A stretch of 15,054 bases of DNA from Bacteroidales bacterium UBA4866 (lineage in GTDB: Bacteria > Bacteroidota > Bacteroidia > Bacteroidales > P3), in assembly GCA_002399565.1 (NCBI GenBank), contig DHDW01000016.1, forward strand, positions 1 to 15,054. Direction: 5' to 3'. The notes beneath the pieces were generated by a model. That model was not told the origin of the DNA. It did not search any database and worked only from the letters and a program-made list of their open reading frames with translations. Positions 1 through 7,258 of this stretch are shown in pieces (positions within the stretch are counted from its first letter, which is position 1; each line of letters opens with the position of its first letter). The position numbers and the translations under genes were made by a program.

Positions 1-42
1 AAATTATTCCTTGACTTTAATAAATTATTCCTTGATTTCAAT
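1..42. repeat. Two tandem 21-bp repeats at the window edge
   Basis: Positions 1-21 and 22-42 are two adjacent 21-bp units, both beginning AAATTATTCCTTGA, that differ at only two positions. They lie just downstream of the stop of the TPR gene (minus strand). The array starts at the first base of the window, so it may continue to the left with more copies. The unit is AT-rich and shows no good inverted symmetry, so it does not look like a terminator. Function unknown. Confidence 0.75.
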
Positions 43-73
43 AAAATAAAACGAAGAGTTATTTTTTGATTAT

Positions 74-919
74 TTACTTGCAGTTTTTCAAGTACTTCTC
101 TAATTTTTCTCTTGGAGCTCCTTTACTTTGAGCTATTTTGAAGAAAATACAAGCATTTCCATAATCTCCTTGAAAATAATATATTTCACCCTTTGTAATA
201 ATTGCAGTTACATAATCAGGTTCAAGAGCTAATGATTTTTCAATATCAACAAAAGCTTCATCATAACGTTTCATATTCATTAAAATATCAGCTCTATTAT
301 TATAAACATTTGCTCTGTTTTCATAAAGAAATTCATTAGAAGGAATTTTTTCAATTAATTTATTCATATCAGACAATGCACCATCAAGATCTCCCTGTCT
401 TTTCTTAACAATAACTAAGTTTATTGCAGCAGGATAGTTCTCTTCAGGATTTGATGCAATAAGCTTTTCATAATATACTTGTGCATTTGCATAATCTTCT
501 CTTTTACTTAAAAGCATTGCTAAATCAAAAAGAGCTTCTTCATTATTAGTATCTAATTTAATAACATTTTTATAATCAATAATTGCATTATCAAATTGTT
601 CAAGATCTCTATATGTTTTAGCCCTGTTTAATAATGCAACGCCATATTTATCATTTAATTCGAAAGACTTAGAGAATGATTTAAGTGCTTCCTTATTATT
701 TCCCTGATTTGATTGAAAAGCTCCTAAATTATTCCAATATAAATGAATATCCTCATCATTTGGATAATTCTTAATTAATTCTTTTGTGATTTTTTCTGCT
801 TTCTTCAAGTCATTTGCGTTAGCATACTTTATTGATTGATTAAATAGTTCATTTGCACTTTGAGAATAAAGGTTAAAGCAAAATAATGAAATGATCAGTG
901 TTAATAAAATCTTCTTCAT
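74..919 (-). CDS. Secreted tetratricopeptide-repeat (TPR) protein
   Basis: This 281-residue protein starts with a typical Sec signal peptide: MKK, a hydrophobic stretch to about residue 17, and a likely cut near YSQS (residues 18-21). The rest is predicted helical TPR repeats. Helix pairs with the usual A-x-x-Y/F-x-x-A pattern can be followed at roughly residues 26-55, 61-90, 93-124, 127-158, 164-193, 202-232 and 236-268. The periplasm, or an attachment to the outer membrane, is the likely place; there is no lipobox Cys. TPR arrays bind other proteins, but the partner cannot be told from sequence. The ATG at 919 is 11 bases after the stop of the DUF5131 gene, so the two may be co-transcribed, though a TATATTTG element just upstream could serve this gene alone. 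No catalytic domain is visible. The TPR call is firm; the role is unknown. Confidence 0.85.
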   Translation of the reverse strand: MKKILLTLIISLFCFNLYSQSANELFNQSIKYANANDLKKAEKITKELIKNYPNDEDIHLYWNNLGAFQSNQGNNKEALKSFSKSFELNDKYGVALLNRAKTYRDLEQFDNAIIDYKNVIKLDTNNEEALFDLAMLLSKREDYANAQVYYEKLIASNPEENYPAAINLVIVKKRQGDLDGALSDMNKLIEKIPSNEFLYENRANVYNNRADILMNMKRYDEAFVDIEKSLALEPDYVTAIITKGEIYYFQGDYGNACIFFKIAQSKGAPREKLEKYLKNCK

Positions 920-930
920 GTTTATTTCTT

Positions 931-1668
931 TTAAATTTCTGCAAATATATGCTTTTTATAATTGATATTTGCTTTTCTGGCTTGGGAATGTTGATAGGGG
1001 CGTTTGATTCTGTATAGTTTACCGTCTTTTCTTAGTTTTGCTCCAGTTTGATGAAACCAAAAAGGAATGTCTTTTTCAATACATTGATTTCGAATATTTA
1101 ATATCCAATCGTAATTACATTCTCTTGCTTCATTACCCGATTCTCCTCCAACCGATACTTCTTCAATTTTATTGTCAAGATAAGGACTAAGATTTATATC
1201 TTCTAACAAAGGAGCACAAGTTATTAGTTTATGTTTAATTGGCAGTTTCTTAAGAATAGGAATTCTATAATCCACCATTTCTTGGTTTTCAACCGTTGAA
1301 GCAATCACAACATTATCATATCCCTCATTCCAATCCTCAGGCAATTCAACCATAAACCTGTCAATTCGTTTAGTAATAATAAAAAAGATTAGGTCGCTAC
1401 GAATTTTAATCATTTCCCATGCTTCTTTTCTCCATTTGTCTGCACCTTCAACAAAGAAATCGGAGGTAAAACAAGTGTAAACAATTTCTCCTGATAGAAT
1501 CTTATATGATTTATCTCTTTTTCTTTTTATTGGAAGATTAAAATTGGCTGTTTTTGTAACCACACTGCTATCTTTTCCATGTTTTTCATCCTGTCGATAA
1601 ACATAGCAATTCTTACATCCCTGACTAATCTTTTGACAACCATGCCATAAATTCCAAGTAACAGACAT
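931..1668 (-). CDS. DUF5131 family protein (phage Gp37/Gp68-like)
   Basis: The 245-residue product carries the family's conserved blocks in order. An N-terminal TWN...GC...S.GC.NCY block places three cysteines at residues 11, 18 and 21 (C-x6-C-x2-C). It is followed by CFTSDFF near 66-72, ITKR near 97, a STVENQ...R segment near 125, a PLLE segment near 152, GGESG near 169 and a C-terminal FWFHQTG segment near 204. The three cysteines suggest bound metal or an Fe-S cluster, but the spacing is not the C-x3-C-x2-C of classical radical SAM enzymes. The biochemical function of the family is not known to me. The frame is open to a TTG at 1689, but I chose the ATG at 1668: it starts directly before the conserved TWN block and follows a TATCTTTG promoter candidate at a sensible distance. 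It is transcribed separately from etfA, which ends in a terminator upstream. Members are common in phages and mobile islands, but no phage genes are seen beside it here. Confidence 0.8.
   Translation of the reverse strand: MSVTWNLWHGCQKISQGCKNCYVYRQDEKHGKDSSVVTKTANFNLPIKRKRDKSYKILSGEIVYTCFTSDFFVEGADKWRKEAWEMIKIRSDLIFFIITKRIDRFMVELPEDWNEGYDNVVIASTVENQEMVDYRIPILKKLPIKHKLITCAPLLEDINLSPYLDNKIEEVSVGGESGNEARECNYDWILNIRNQCIEKDIPFWFHQTGAKLRKDGKLYRIKRPYQHSQARKANINYKKHIFAEI
942..949 (-). promoter_or_regulatory. Candidate -7 promoter element of the TPR gene
   Basis: On the minus strand these bases read TATATTTG, an exact match to the Bacteroidota -7 consensus TAnnTTTG, 22 bases before the TPR start codon and inside the 3' end of the DUF5131 gene. 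I see no clear TTTG -33 element about 19-21 bases upstream, so this is a match by half of the consensus only. Confidence 0.3.
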
Positions 1669-1707
1669 TTCCAATAGAATAAAAGACAATAAAAACTTAA
1701 ATCATTG

Positions 1708-1715
1708 CAAAGATA
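1708..1715 (-). promoter_or_regulatory. Candidate -7 promoter element of the DUF5131 gene
   Basis: The minus strand reads TATCTTTG followed by CA, an exact TAnnTTTG match. It lies 39 bases before the chosen ATG at 1668 and just downstream of the etfA terminator, where a new promoter is expected. Transcription would start near 1701. A -33 TTTG is not evident; the upstream stretch is the terminator's T-tract. Confidence 0.5.
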
Positions 1716-1730
1716 AAGAAAACAATTAAT

Positions 1731-1765
1731 AAAAAAAGCAGTAGCTAAAAAATATAACTACTGCT
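1731..1765 (-). terminator. Strong Rho-independent terminator after etfA
   Basis: On the minus strand, AGCAGTAGTTA and TAGCTACTGCT form an 11-bp stem (one U-G wobble) around a 7-base loop, followed directly by a run of six further T residues. It starts 27 bases after the etfA stop codon and marks the end of the butyrate-forming operon. The stem is far better than chance for such AT-rich DNA. Confidence 0.85.
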
Positions 1766-1792
1766 CTTAATGATTGTATTATTAATCTATTT

Positions 1793-2800
1793 TTAATCTT
1801 TAATCTTATTGCTAAGTCTTTCAATTAAAGCTGGAATAATACTTTTGCAATCTCCAACAATACCTAAATCTGCAATTTGCATAATAGGAGCGTAGCGGTC
1901 TTTGTTAACAGCAATAATGAAATCACTTTCTTCCATTCCTGCAACGTGTTGAATTGCTCCTGAAATTCCAAAAGCAAAATAAAGATCAGGTCTAACAGTT
2001 TGACCTGTTTGTCCAACTTGACGTTTATGTTCCACAAGTCCTGCATCAACCATTGCTCTTGAAGCTGCAACTTCAGCATCTAAGATTGTTGAAAGTTCTT
2101 TAAGCATCTTTAATCCTGCTTCATTCCCAATTCCACGTCCTCCAGAAACCAAAACTTTAGCTTCAGAGATATCAATCATGCTGCTTTTCTCTTTAACAGT
2201 TTCTTTAATTCTTACTCTAAACTTTTCTTTATTGAAGTTGATGGATGTTTTGATAATTTCTCCCTTTCTATTTTCATCCTTTTCAAGAGCTTTCATAACA
2301 CCTGGACGAACAGTTGACATTTGAGGACGATGCTCAGAGCAAATAATTGTTGCCATAAGATTACCTCCAAATGCTGGACGAGTCATTAGTAATTCTTTTT
2401 CTTCTGATATTTCAAGTTTAGTACAATCGGCTGTAAGCCCAGTTGTAAGACGAGCAGAAAGTCTTGGACCAAGGTCTCTACCAATGGTAGTTGCTCCAAA
2501 AAGAATTATTGAAGGCTTAAATTCATGTGATATTTGAGTTATTGCTTGAGTGTAGCTTTCTGTTGTATAGTTTTCTAATTCTTCACATGAAGCAACAATA
2601 ACTTTATCTGCTCCATAAGAAATTAGAGTTTGAGCTTTAGATTCAATATCTTTTCCTCCTAACAAGATAGCATAAACCTCTTCTTGAAGGTCGTCAGCAA
2701 GATTACGAGCTTTACCTAATAATTCAATAGCAACTCCTTGAATCTTACCTTCTCTTTGTTCTGCAAAAACAAATACGTTTTTATATTCTGATTTATTCAT
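1793..2800 (-). CDS. etfA: Electron transfer flavoprotein, alpha subunit
   Basis: EtfA pairs with EtfB to carry electrons to or from acyl-CoA dehydrogenase through bound FAD. The 335-residue length is normal. The N-terminal domain (about 1-190) has the ETF alpha/beta fold. The C-terminal FAD domain shows the expected signatures: SGGRGIG at 219-225, ASRAMVDAG at 246-254, QVGQTGQTVRPDLY at 261-274, GISGAIQH at 278-285, NKD at 299-301 and ADLGIVGD at 310-317. The ATG at 2800 has a clear AAGGAG Shine-Dalgarno sequence, unusual among its neighbours. It follows etfB by 18 bases and is last in the operon before the terminator at 1731-1765. The order dehydrogenase-etfB-etfA is the usual one for butyryl-CoA dehydrogenase complexes in anaerobes. 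Assignment is firm. Confidence 0.96.
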   Translation of the reverse strand: MNKSEYKNVFVFAEQREGKIQGVAIELLGKARNLADDLQEEVYAILLGGKDIESKAQTLISYGADKVIVASCEELENYTTESYTQAITQISHEFKPSIILFGATTIGRDLGPRLSARLTTGLTADCTKLEISEEKELLMTRPAFGGNLMATIICSEHRPQMSTVRPGVMKALEKDENRKGEIIKTSINFNKEKFRVRIKETVKEKSSMIDISEAKVLVSGGRGIGNEAGLKMLKELSTILDAEVAASRAMVDAGLVEHKRQVGQTGQTVRPDLYFAFGISGAIQHVAGMEESDFIIAVNKDRYAPIMQIADLGIVGDCKSIIPALIERLSNKIKD

Positions 2801-2818
2801 TTTAGTTACTCCTTATTA

Positions 2819-3601
2819 TTAGATTATAAATTTTTCTTTTAACTTACTTAATATTATGCCTATTGCTTCTTCAGTATCAACTTCGTAAACTTGTCCTGCT
2901 GATTTAACTCCTTTAGTAAATGCCTTTTTAACTTTAGTAGGAGAGCCTTTAAGACCAAGTTTAGCTTCATCAACATCAATTTTATCTGCTGACCAAATTT
3001 CTACTTCCTTATCAAAAGCTTCCATAATTCCCTTAACAGTCATATATCTTGCTTTGTTGGCAGTGGAAAGAACAGTTACTAAACAAGGACCATCAACTTC
3101 AACAATTTGGTATCCGTCTTCGGTTTGTTTTTTAATAGTGAAAGTGTTTTTACCATCATATTCCAAACTTTGAAGATAGCTAACTTGAGGAATATCCAAA
3201 TGTTCTGCAATTTGAGGACCAACCTGAGCTGTATCTCCATCAATTGCTTGACGACCAGTGATAACCAAATCATAATCTAAAGTGCGAATAGCTCCAGCTA
3301 ATGCATTTGATGTTGCAAGAGTATCAGCTCCAGCAAATTTTCTGTCTGAAAGGAGTATTGCTTTATCAACACCCATTGCAAAAGCTTCTCTCAAAACTGC
3401 TTCTGCTTGCATCGGTCCCATTGTAATAACAGTAACCTCAGCATTAAATTTATCTTTTAGTTCAAGTGCTAATTCCAAACCACCTTTATCATCAGGGTTA
3501 ATTATACTTGGAACTCCATCTCTAATTAATGTTCCTGTAACTGGGTCAAGTTTTACCTCAGTTGTGTCAGGAACTTGCTTTATACAAACTACTATTTTCA
3601 T
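2819..3601 (-). CDS. etfB: Electron transfer flavoprotein, beta subunit (bifurcating-type signature)
   Basis: A 260-residue EtfB with the family opening KIVVCIKQVPDT, the segment GADTLATSNALA (91-102) and the nucleotide-binding stretch GRQAIDGDTAQVGP (116-129). In mitochondrial-type, non-bifurcating EtfB the matching stretch reads about GKQAIDDDCNQTG and the site holds AMP. The DGDTAQVG form is the one I know from anaerobe EtfB proteins such as that of Acidaminococcus, where this site holds a second FAD used for electron bifurcation. I therefore infer a flavin-bifurcating EtfAB/Bcd complex: NADH oxidised, with crotonyl-CoA and ferredoxin both reduced. Ferredoxin and its re-oxidising Rnf complex are not in this window. 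The gene follows the acyl-CoA dehydrogenase by 13 bases. Confidence 0.95.
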   Translation of the reverse strand: MKIVVCIKQVPDTTEVKLDPVTGTLIRDGVPSIINPDDKGGLELALELKDKFNAEVTVITMGPMQAEAVLREAFAMGVDKAILLSDRKFAGADTLATSNALAGAIRTLDYDLVITGRQAIDGDTAQVGPQIAEHLDIPQVSYLQSLEYDGKNTFTIKKQTEDGYQIVEVDGPCLVTVLSTANKARYMTVKGIMEAFDKEVEIWSADKIDVDEAKLGLKGSPTKVKKAFTKGVKSAGQVYEVDTEEAIGIILSKLKEKFII

Positions 3602-3614
3602 TTTTGATTTGTTT

Positions 3615-4754
3615 TTACTTTAATAAATTACCTGCAATAACCATTCTTTGAACTTCTGAAGTTCCTTCATAAATTTCAGTGATTTTTGCATCTCTAAACA
3701 TTCTTTCCACAGGATATTCCCTTGTGTATCCATATCCTCCATGGAATTGAATAGCTTTGGTTGTTACTTCCATTGCTGTTTCAGAAGCATAAAGTTTTGC
3801 CATTGCAGCATCAACAGAATAAGGTAATTTTTGATCTTTTTTGAAAGCAGCATTACGAACAAATAGGCGAGAAGCTTGAACTTTTGTTTCCATGTCTGCT
3901 AATTGGAATTGAGTATTCTGGAATTTTGAAATAGCTTTTCCAAATTGTTTTCTTTCTTTAGTATATTTTATGGTTTCATCCATTGCTCCTTGAGCCAAAC
4001 CTAAAGCTTGAGCAGCAATTCCAATTCTTCCTCCATCCAATGTTTTCATTGCTAAAGAAAAACCTTTTCCTATTTTACCTAATAGGTTTTCTTTTGGTAT
4101 TTGACAGTTTTCAAATATTAGTTCACAAGTGGATGAACCACGAATACCTAATTTCTTTTCTTTCTTACCGATTGTAAATCCTGGTGTTCCTTTTTCAACT
4201 ATGAAAGCTGAAATTCCTTTTGTCCCTTGAGATTTATCAGTCATTGCAATTATAACATAAACATGAGCATACTCTGCATTGGTTATAAAGATTTTTGAAC
4301 CATTCAAAATCCATTTATCTCCAGCATCTTCTGCAGTAGTTTGTTGCAGAGCTGCATCTGTTCCAGCATTAGGTTCTGTTAGTCCAAATGCTCCAACCCA
4401 TTCTCCTGAGGCAAGTTTTGGTAAGTATTTTTGTTTTTGCTCTTCTGTTCCAAAGTTCATAATTGGGTCAGCACAAAGTGAAGTGTGAGCAGAAACAACA
4501 ACTCCAGTAGTACCACAAACACGTGATATTTCTTCAACAGCCATTGAATAGATTTGATTGGTGCTTCCTTGTCCTCCGTACTCAACAGGAATAGGAATAC
4601 CCATAATTCCTAATTTGCCCATTTTTTCAACTGTTTCAACAGGAAATCTTTCCTGCTCGTCAATTTCAGCTGCAATTGGTTTAATTTCGTTTTCAGTAAA
4701 CTCTCTTATCATCTGTAAAAAGAGTTCTTCTTGTTTTGATATATTAAAGTCCAT
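3615..4754 (-). CDS. bcd: Short-chain acyl-CoA (butyryl-CoA) dehydrogenase
   Basis: This FAD enzyme interconverts crotonyl-CoA and butyryl-CoA. The 379 residues match the family length. Visible marks are the helical N-terminal domain with EYGGQG (58-63), the first signature GAFGLTEPNAGTD (121-133), the mid-domain segment GIRGSSTC, QFHGGYGYTREYPVERMFRDAKI in the C-terminal domain, and the catalytic base Glu363 in IYEGTSE, the position used by short-chain dehydrogenases. Neighbours fix the role: EtfB and EtfA follow directly, and the lysine aminomutase and CoA-transferase genes lie upstream, so crotonyl-CoA from 3-aminobutyryl-CoA is the likely substrate. A terminator-like hairpin precedes the gene, so its expression may be set apart from that of the reductase upstream. 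Chain-length preference is inferred from context, not proven by sequence. Confidence 0.93.
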   Translation of the reverse strand: MDFNISKQEELFLQMIREFTENEIKPIAAEIDEQERFPVETVEKMGKLGIMGIPIPVEYGGQGSTNQIYSMAVEEISRVCGTTGVVVSAHTSLCADPIMNFGTEEQKQKYLPKLASGEWVGAFGLTEPNAGTDAALQQTTAEDAGDKWILNGSKIFITNAEYAHVYVIIAMTDKSQGTKGISAFIVEKGTPGFTIGKKEKKLGIRGSSTCELIFENCQIPKENLLGKIGKGFSLAMKTLDGGRIGIAAQALGLAQGAMDETIKYTKERKQFGKAISKFQNTQFQLADMETKVQASRLFVRNAAFKKDQKLPYSVDAAMAKLYASETAMEVTTKAIQFHGGYGYTREYPVERMFRDAKITEIYEGTSEVQRMVIAGNLLK

Positions 4755-4763
4755 AGTTATTAA

Positions 4764-4797
4764 TTAATTAAAAGGCGAGAAAAAAATAACTCGCCCT
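4764..4797 (-). terminator. Terminator-like hairpin between fabG-like gene and bcd
   Basis: On the minus strand, GGCGAG and CTCGCC pair in a 6-bp GC-rich core, extendable to 8 bp with a G-U and an A-U pair, around a loop TTATTTTTTT. It is followed by TTTTAATTA. The stem stands out because nearly all surrounding DNA is A/T. The T-run is short and part of it may be taken up by the stem, so read-through is likely. It could partly stop transcription or protect the 3' end of the upstream mRNA. Confidence 0.5.
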
Positions 4798-4832
4798 AAA
4801 TTTGTTTTAAATCTTTTAGAGTTCTTTAGAAA

Positions 4833-5561
4833 CTATACAGTCATTCCACCATCAACACTTAGAGTGTGTCCATTTATGTATGATGCTTCATCGGAGGCTA
4901 AGAAACAATACGCATTTGCAATTTCTTTTGGTTCTCCCAATCTTCCAATTGGAACCTTAGCTTTCATTCCAGCTAAAACTTCCTCAGGCATTGCAGCAAC
5001 CATTTCTGTTGAAATAAATCCAGGAGCAATTGCATTAACAGTAACTCCCTTTCTTCCAAATTCTCTTGCAAATGTTTTTGTCATTCCAATTAAACCAGAC
5101 TTTGTTGCAACATAGTTTGCTTGACCAAAGTTTCCATATAGACCAACAACAGAAGAAGCATTGATTATTCTTCCCCAGCCATTAGCAACCATATATTCAC
5201 TAATGATTTTTGAACAATAGAAAACCCCAGATAGGTTTACATCAATAACTTGTTGCCATTGCTCAACAGTCATTTTCTTAACAGTGCTATCACGAGTGAT
5301 CCCAGCATTATTAATAAGAATATCAATTCTGCCAAATTCGTCATTAACTGCTTTTGCAGCTTGTTCAATTTCTTGATAGTTGGAAGTGTTAACCTTAGCA
5401 AATTTTGCTCCTAGGGCAATCGCTAATTCATTTCCTCTTTTTTCGTCCAAGTCCCAAATAATTACTTTTGCTCCTTCTTGAACAAATTTTTCTGCTGTTG
5501 CTTTGCCAATTCCAGAAGCTCCTCCTGTAATGATGGCTATTTTATTTTCTAATCTTTTCAT
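4833..5561 (-). CDS. SDR-family 3-oxoacyl reductase, probable acetoacetyl-CoA reductase
   Basis: A classical short-chain dehydrogenase/reductase of the FabG/PhaB type, 242 residues. It shows the cofactor motif TGGASGIG (12-19), NNAG at 84-87, the catalytic set Asn109, Ser137, Tyr150 and Lys154 (YVATK), and a C-terminal SYINGHTLSVDGGM typical of FabG and PhaB. Asp37 at the end of the second beta strand points to NAD(H) rather than NADP(H). In the cell it would reduce acetoacetyl-CoA to (R)-3-hydroxybutyryl-CoA. It sits 11 bases after a MaoC-type hydratase and downstream of thiolase, the same set of activities as in PHB-precursor or (R)-route butyrate modules; no acyl carrier protein or other fatty acid synthesis gene is near, which argues against plain FabG. 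No polyester synthase is present. Family certain, substrate inferred. Confidence 0.85.
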   Translation of the reverse strand: MKRLENKIAIITGGASGIGKATAEKFVQEGAKVIIWDLDEKRGNELAIALGAKFAKVNTSNYQEIEQAAKAVNDEFGRIDILINNAGITRDSTVKKMTVEQWQQVIDVNLSGVFYCSKIISEYMVANGWGRIINASSVVGLYGNFGQANYVATKSGLIGMTKTFAREFGRKGVTVNAIAPGFISTEMVAAMPEEVLAGMKAKVPIGRLGEPKEIANAYCFLASDEASYINGHTLSVDGGMTV

Positions 5562-5572
5562 TTTACTTGAAA

Positions 5573-5980
5573 TTAAAATTTTTCTTTATGCATTAATTTA
5601 GCTTGACCGGTAATAATTATTTTTCCTTGATGGTCTTCTAAAGTACATTTAATAACTCCACGATGTTTTTCTTCGTTAATCTCTATTACTTCAAATTTAG
5701 CAATGTAGTCATTTTCAACAAAAACAGGAGCTAAGAAAGCCATATCTTGGAACATATATATTGTTCCTTCTCCTGGCCACTGAGTACCAAATACCTTTGA
5801 AAAGATTGCTCCAGCAAAAAAACCATGAACAATAGGTTTCCCAAAAGGAGTTTTTGATGCATAATCTGCATCAATGTGAATGGGGTTGTTATCGCCAGAT
5901 ATTTTAGCAAACATATCAACATTTGCTTGAGTATATCTAACCTCTTGCGTGTAAGTTTCGCCTACTTTTATTTTTGTCAT
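5573..5980 (-). CDS. MaoC-like (R)-specific enoyl-CoA hydratase
   Basis: A 135-residue hot-dog-fold protein with the hydratase-2 motif: GDNNPIH at 29-35 gives the catalytic pair Asp30 and His35, followed by FGKPIVHGFFAG (46-57). The length matches PhaJ-type enzymes. It would interconvert (R)-3-hydroxybutyryl-CoA and crotonyl-CoA, linking the reductase gene downstream with butyryl-CoA dehydrogenase. It begins 6 bases after the thiolase stop codon. The usual (S)-specific pair (Hbd and crotonase) is not in this window. Because the ammonia lyase Kal, which also makes crotonyl-CoA, is a small hot-dog protein too, I checked for that possibility; the Asp/His hydratase motif favours hydratase. Family firm, exact substrate inferred. 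Confidence 0.87.
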   Translation of the reverse strand: MTKIKVGETYTQEVRYTQANVDMFAKISGDNNPIHIDADYASKTPFGKPIVHGFFAGAIFSKVFGTQWPGEGTIYMFQDMAFLAPVFVENDYIAKFEVIEINEEKHRGVIKCTLEDHQGKIIITGQAKLMHKEKF

Positions 5981-5986
5981 ATTACA

Positions 5987-7204
5987 TCAAATATTTAGGT
6001 TTGTATTTTTCACAATTATAGCAGTTCCCATTCCCCCTCCAATACATAGAGATGCAAGACCTAATTCTTTTTTAGTTCTTAACATTTCGTGAATTAGAGT
6101 TACAATGATTCTGCAGCCAGAAGCTCCAACAGGGTGTCCAAGTGCAATTGCCCCACCATTAACATTACATCTTTCATTTATCCATTCTGGTGTAACATTA
6201 TGTTGTTGACAAAGTAATTGGCGAACTCCAAGAGCTTGAGCTGCAAATGCTTCGTTTAGTTCAAATAGTTCTATATCTTTTAATTTTAAATCAGTTCTTG
6301 AAAGAGCAGATTTGATTGCTGGAACAGGACCTAATCCCATCTTAGCAGGGTTCACTCCACCTTGTCCAACAGCAACAATTTCTACTAAAGGGTTTAGGTT
6401 ATATTTCTTAACAGCAGATTCAGAAGCCAACATAACAAATGCAGCTCCATCATTAATCCCAGAAGCATTTCCTGCAGTTACAGTTCCTGGATTTTGGAAT
6501 GCAGGTCTTAAGAAAGAAAGCTTTTCTAAAGTTGTTTCTCTGTTAGGGAATTCATCTTCTTCAAACATCTTTGAAAACTTTTTGAATTTAACCTCAACAG
6601 GGACTATTTCATCTTTAAACTTTCCATTATCAATTGCATTAATTGCTCTTTCTTGAGATTGAATAGAAAAGGCATCTTGATCTTCTCTATCAATCTCCAA
6701 ATCTTTAGCAATATTTTCTGCAGTTATACCCATATGAAGATTTGAAAATGCATCAGTCAAAGCATCAGTAATCATATGGTCTTTAACGTTGAAATCCGCC
6801 ATTTTAGTACCATTTCTTATTGTTGCAGGAATAATAAATCCAGCACCAGACATACTTTCTGCTCCTCCAGCAATAATAATATCGGCATTTCCAACTTTAA
6901 TGGAATCAAAACCATTCATAACAGCTTTCATCCCACTACCACAAATCATATTTATACCATAAGCAGGAACTTCGTAAGGTATTCCAGCATTAACAGAAAT
7001 TTGACGAGCAACACCTTGAAACTGACCAGCCATCAACACATTACCAACAATAACTTCGTCAACATCAGAAGCTTTAACTTTTGTTTCACTTAAAATTGAT
7101 TCAACTACAGTAGCTCCAAATTCTGAAACAGGGACAGTTGATAATGAACCTAAAAATTTTCCAATTGCAGTTCTTTTTGCTGCTACAATAAATACCTTTT
7201 CCAT
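5987..7204 (-). CDS. Acetyl-CoA C-acetyltransferase (thiolase)
   Basis: Thiolase II, 405 residues, with all active-site elements: the acyl-carrying Cys88 in NMICGSGMKAV, His357 in GGAIALGHPVGASG, and the proton-shuttling Cys387 in CIGGGMG. The NEAFA motif near 324 is also present. In lysine fermentation it splits acetoacetyl-CoA, formed by CoA transfer to acetoacetate, to two acetyl-CoA. With the adjacent reductase and hydratase it could instead run in the condensing direction. The gene is the first after a 171-bp spacer that holds 21-bp repeats, so it may have its own control. Start ATG at 7204; no strong Shine-Dalgarno sequence. Length and residues are normal. Confidence 0.95.
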   Translation of the reverse strand: MEKVFIVAAKRTAIGKFLGSLSTVPVSEFGATVVESILSETKVKASDVDEVIVGNVLMAGQFQGVARQISVNAGIPYEVPAYGINMICGSGMKAVMNGFDSIKVGNADIIIAGGAESMSGAGFIIPATIRNGTKMADFNVKDHMITDALTDAFSNLHMGITAENIAKDLEIDREDQDAFSIQSQERAINAIDNGKFKDEIVPVEVKFKKFSKMFEEDEFPNRETTLEKLSFLRPAFQNPGTVTAGNASGINDGAAFVMLASESAVKKYNLNPLVEIVAVGQGGVNPAKMGLGPVPAIKSALSRTDLKLKDIELFELNEAFAAQALGVRQLLCQQHNVTPEWINERCNVNGGAIALGHPVGASGCRIIVTLIHEMLRTKKELGLASLCIGGGMGTAIIVKNTNLNI

Positions 7205-7258
7205 ATTGCTTATGTTTATTTATTATTATTTCTTTTAATTGTTTTGTTCAAAAAAAGT

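Noticed and set aside
931..1668. Prophage remnant around the Gp37/Gp68-like gene
   Set aside because: No integrase, structural, lysis or attachment-site sequence is near; a single DUF5131 gene is not enough.
1669..1689. TTG start of the DUF5131 gene seven codons upstream
   Set aside because: The ATG at 1668 begins directly before the conserved block, and the extra residues (MSFILLE) have no family match.
3282..3623. Plus-strand open frames such as 3282-3623, 6312-6656 and 6776-7093
   Set aside because: They lie antisense within etfB and thiolase, have no family resemblance and reflect codon bias of the real genes.
4833..5561. FabG of fatty acid synthesis
   Set aside because: No acyl carrier protein, FabD, FabF or other fab gene is adjacent; all neighbours work on CoA esters.
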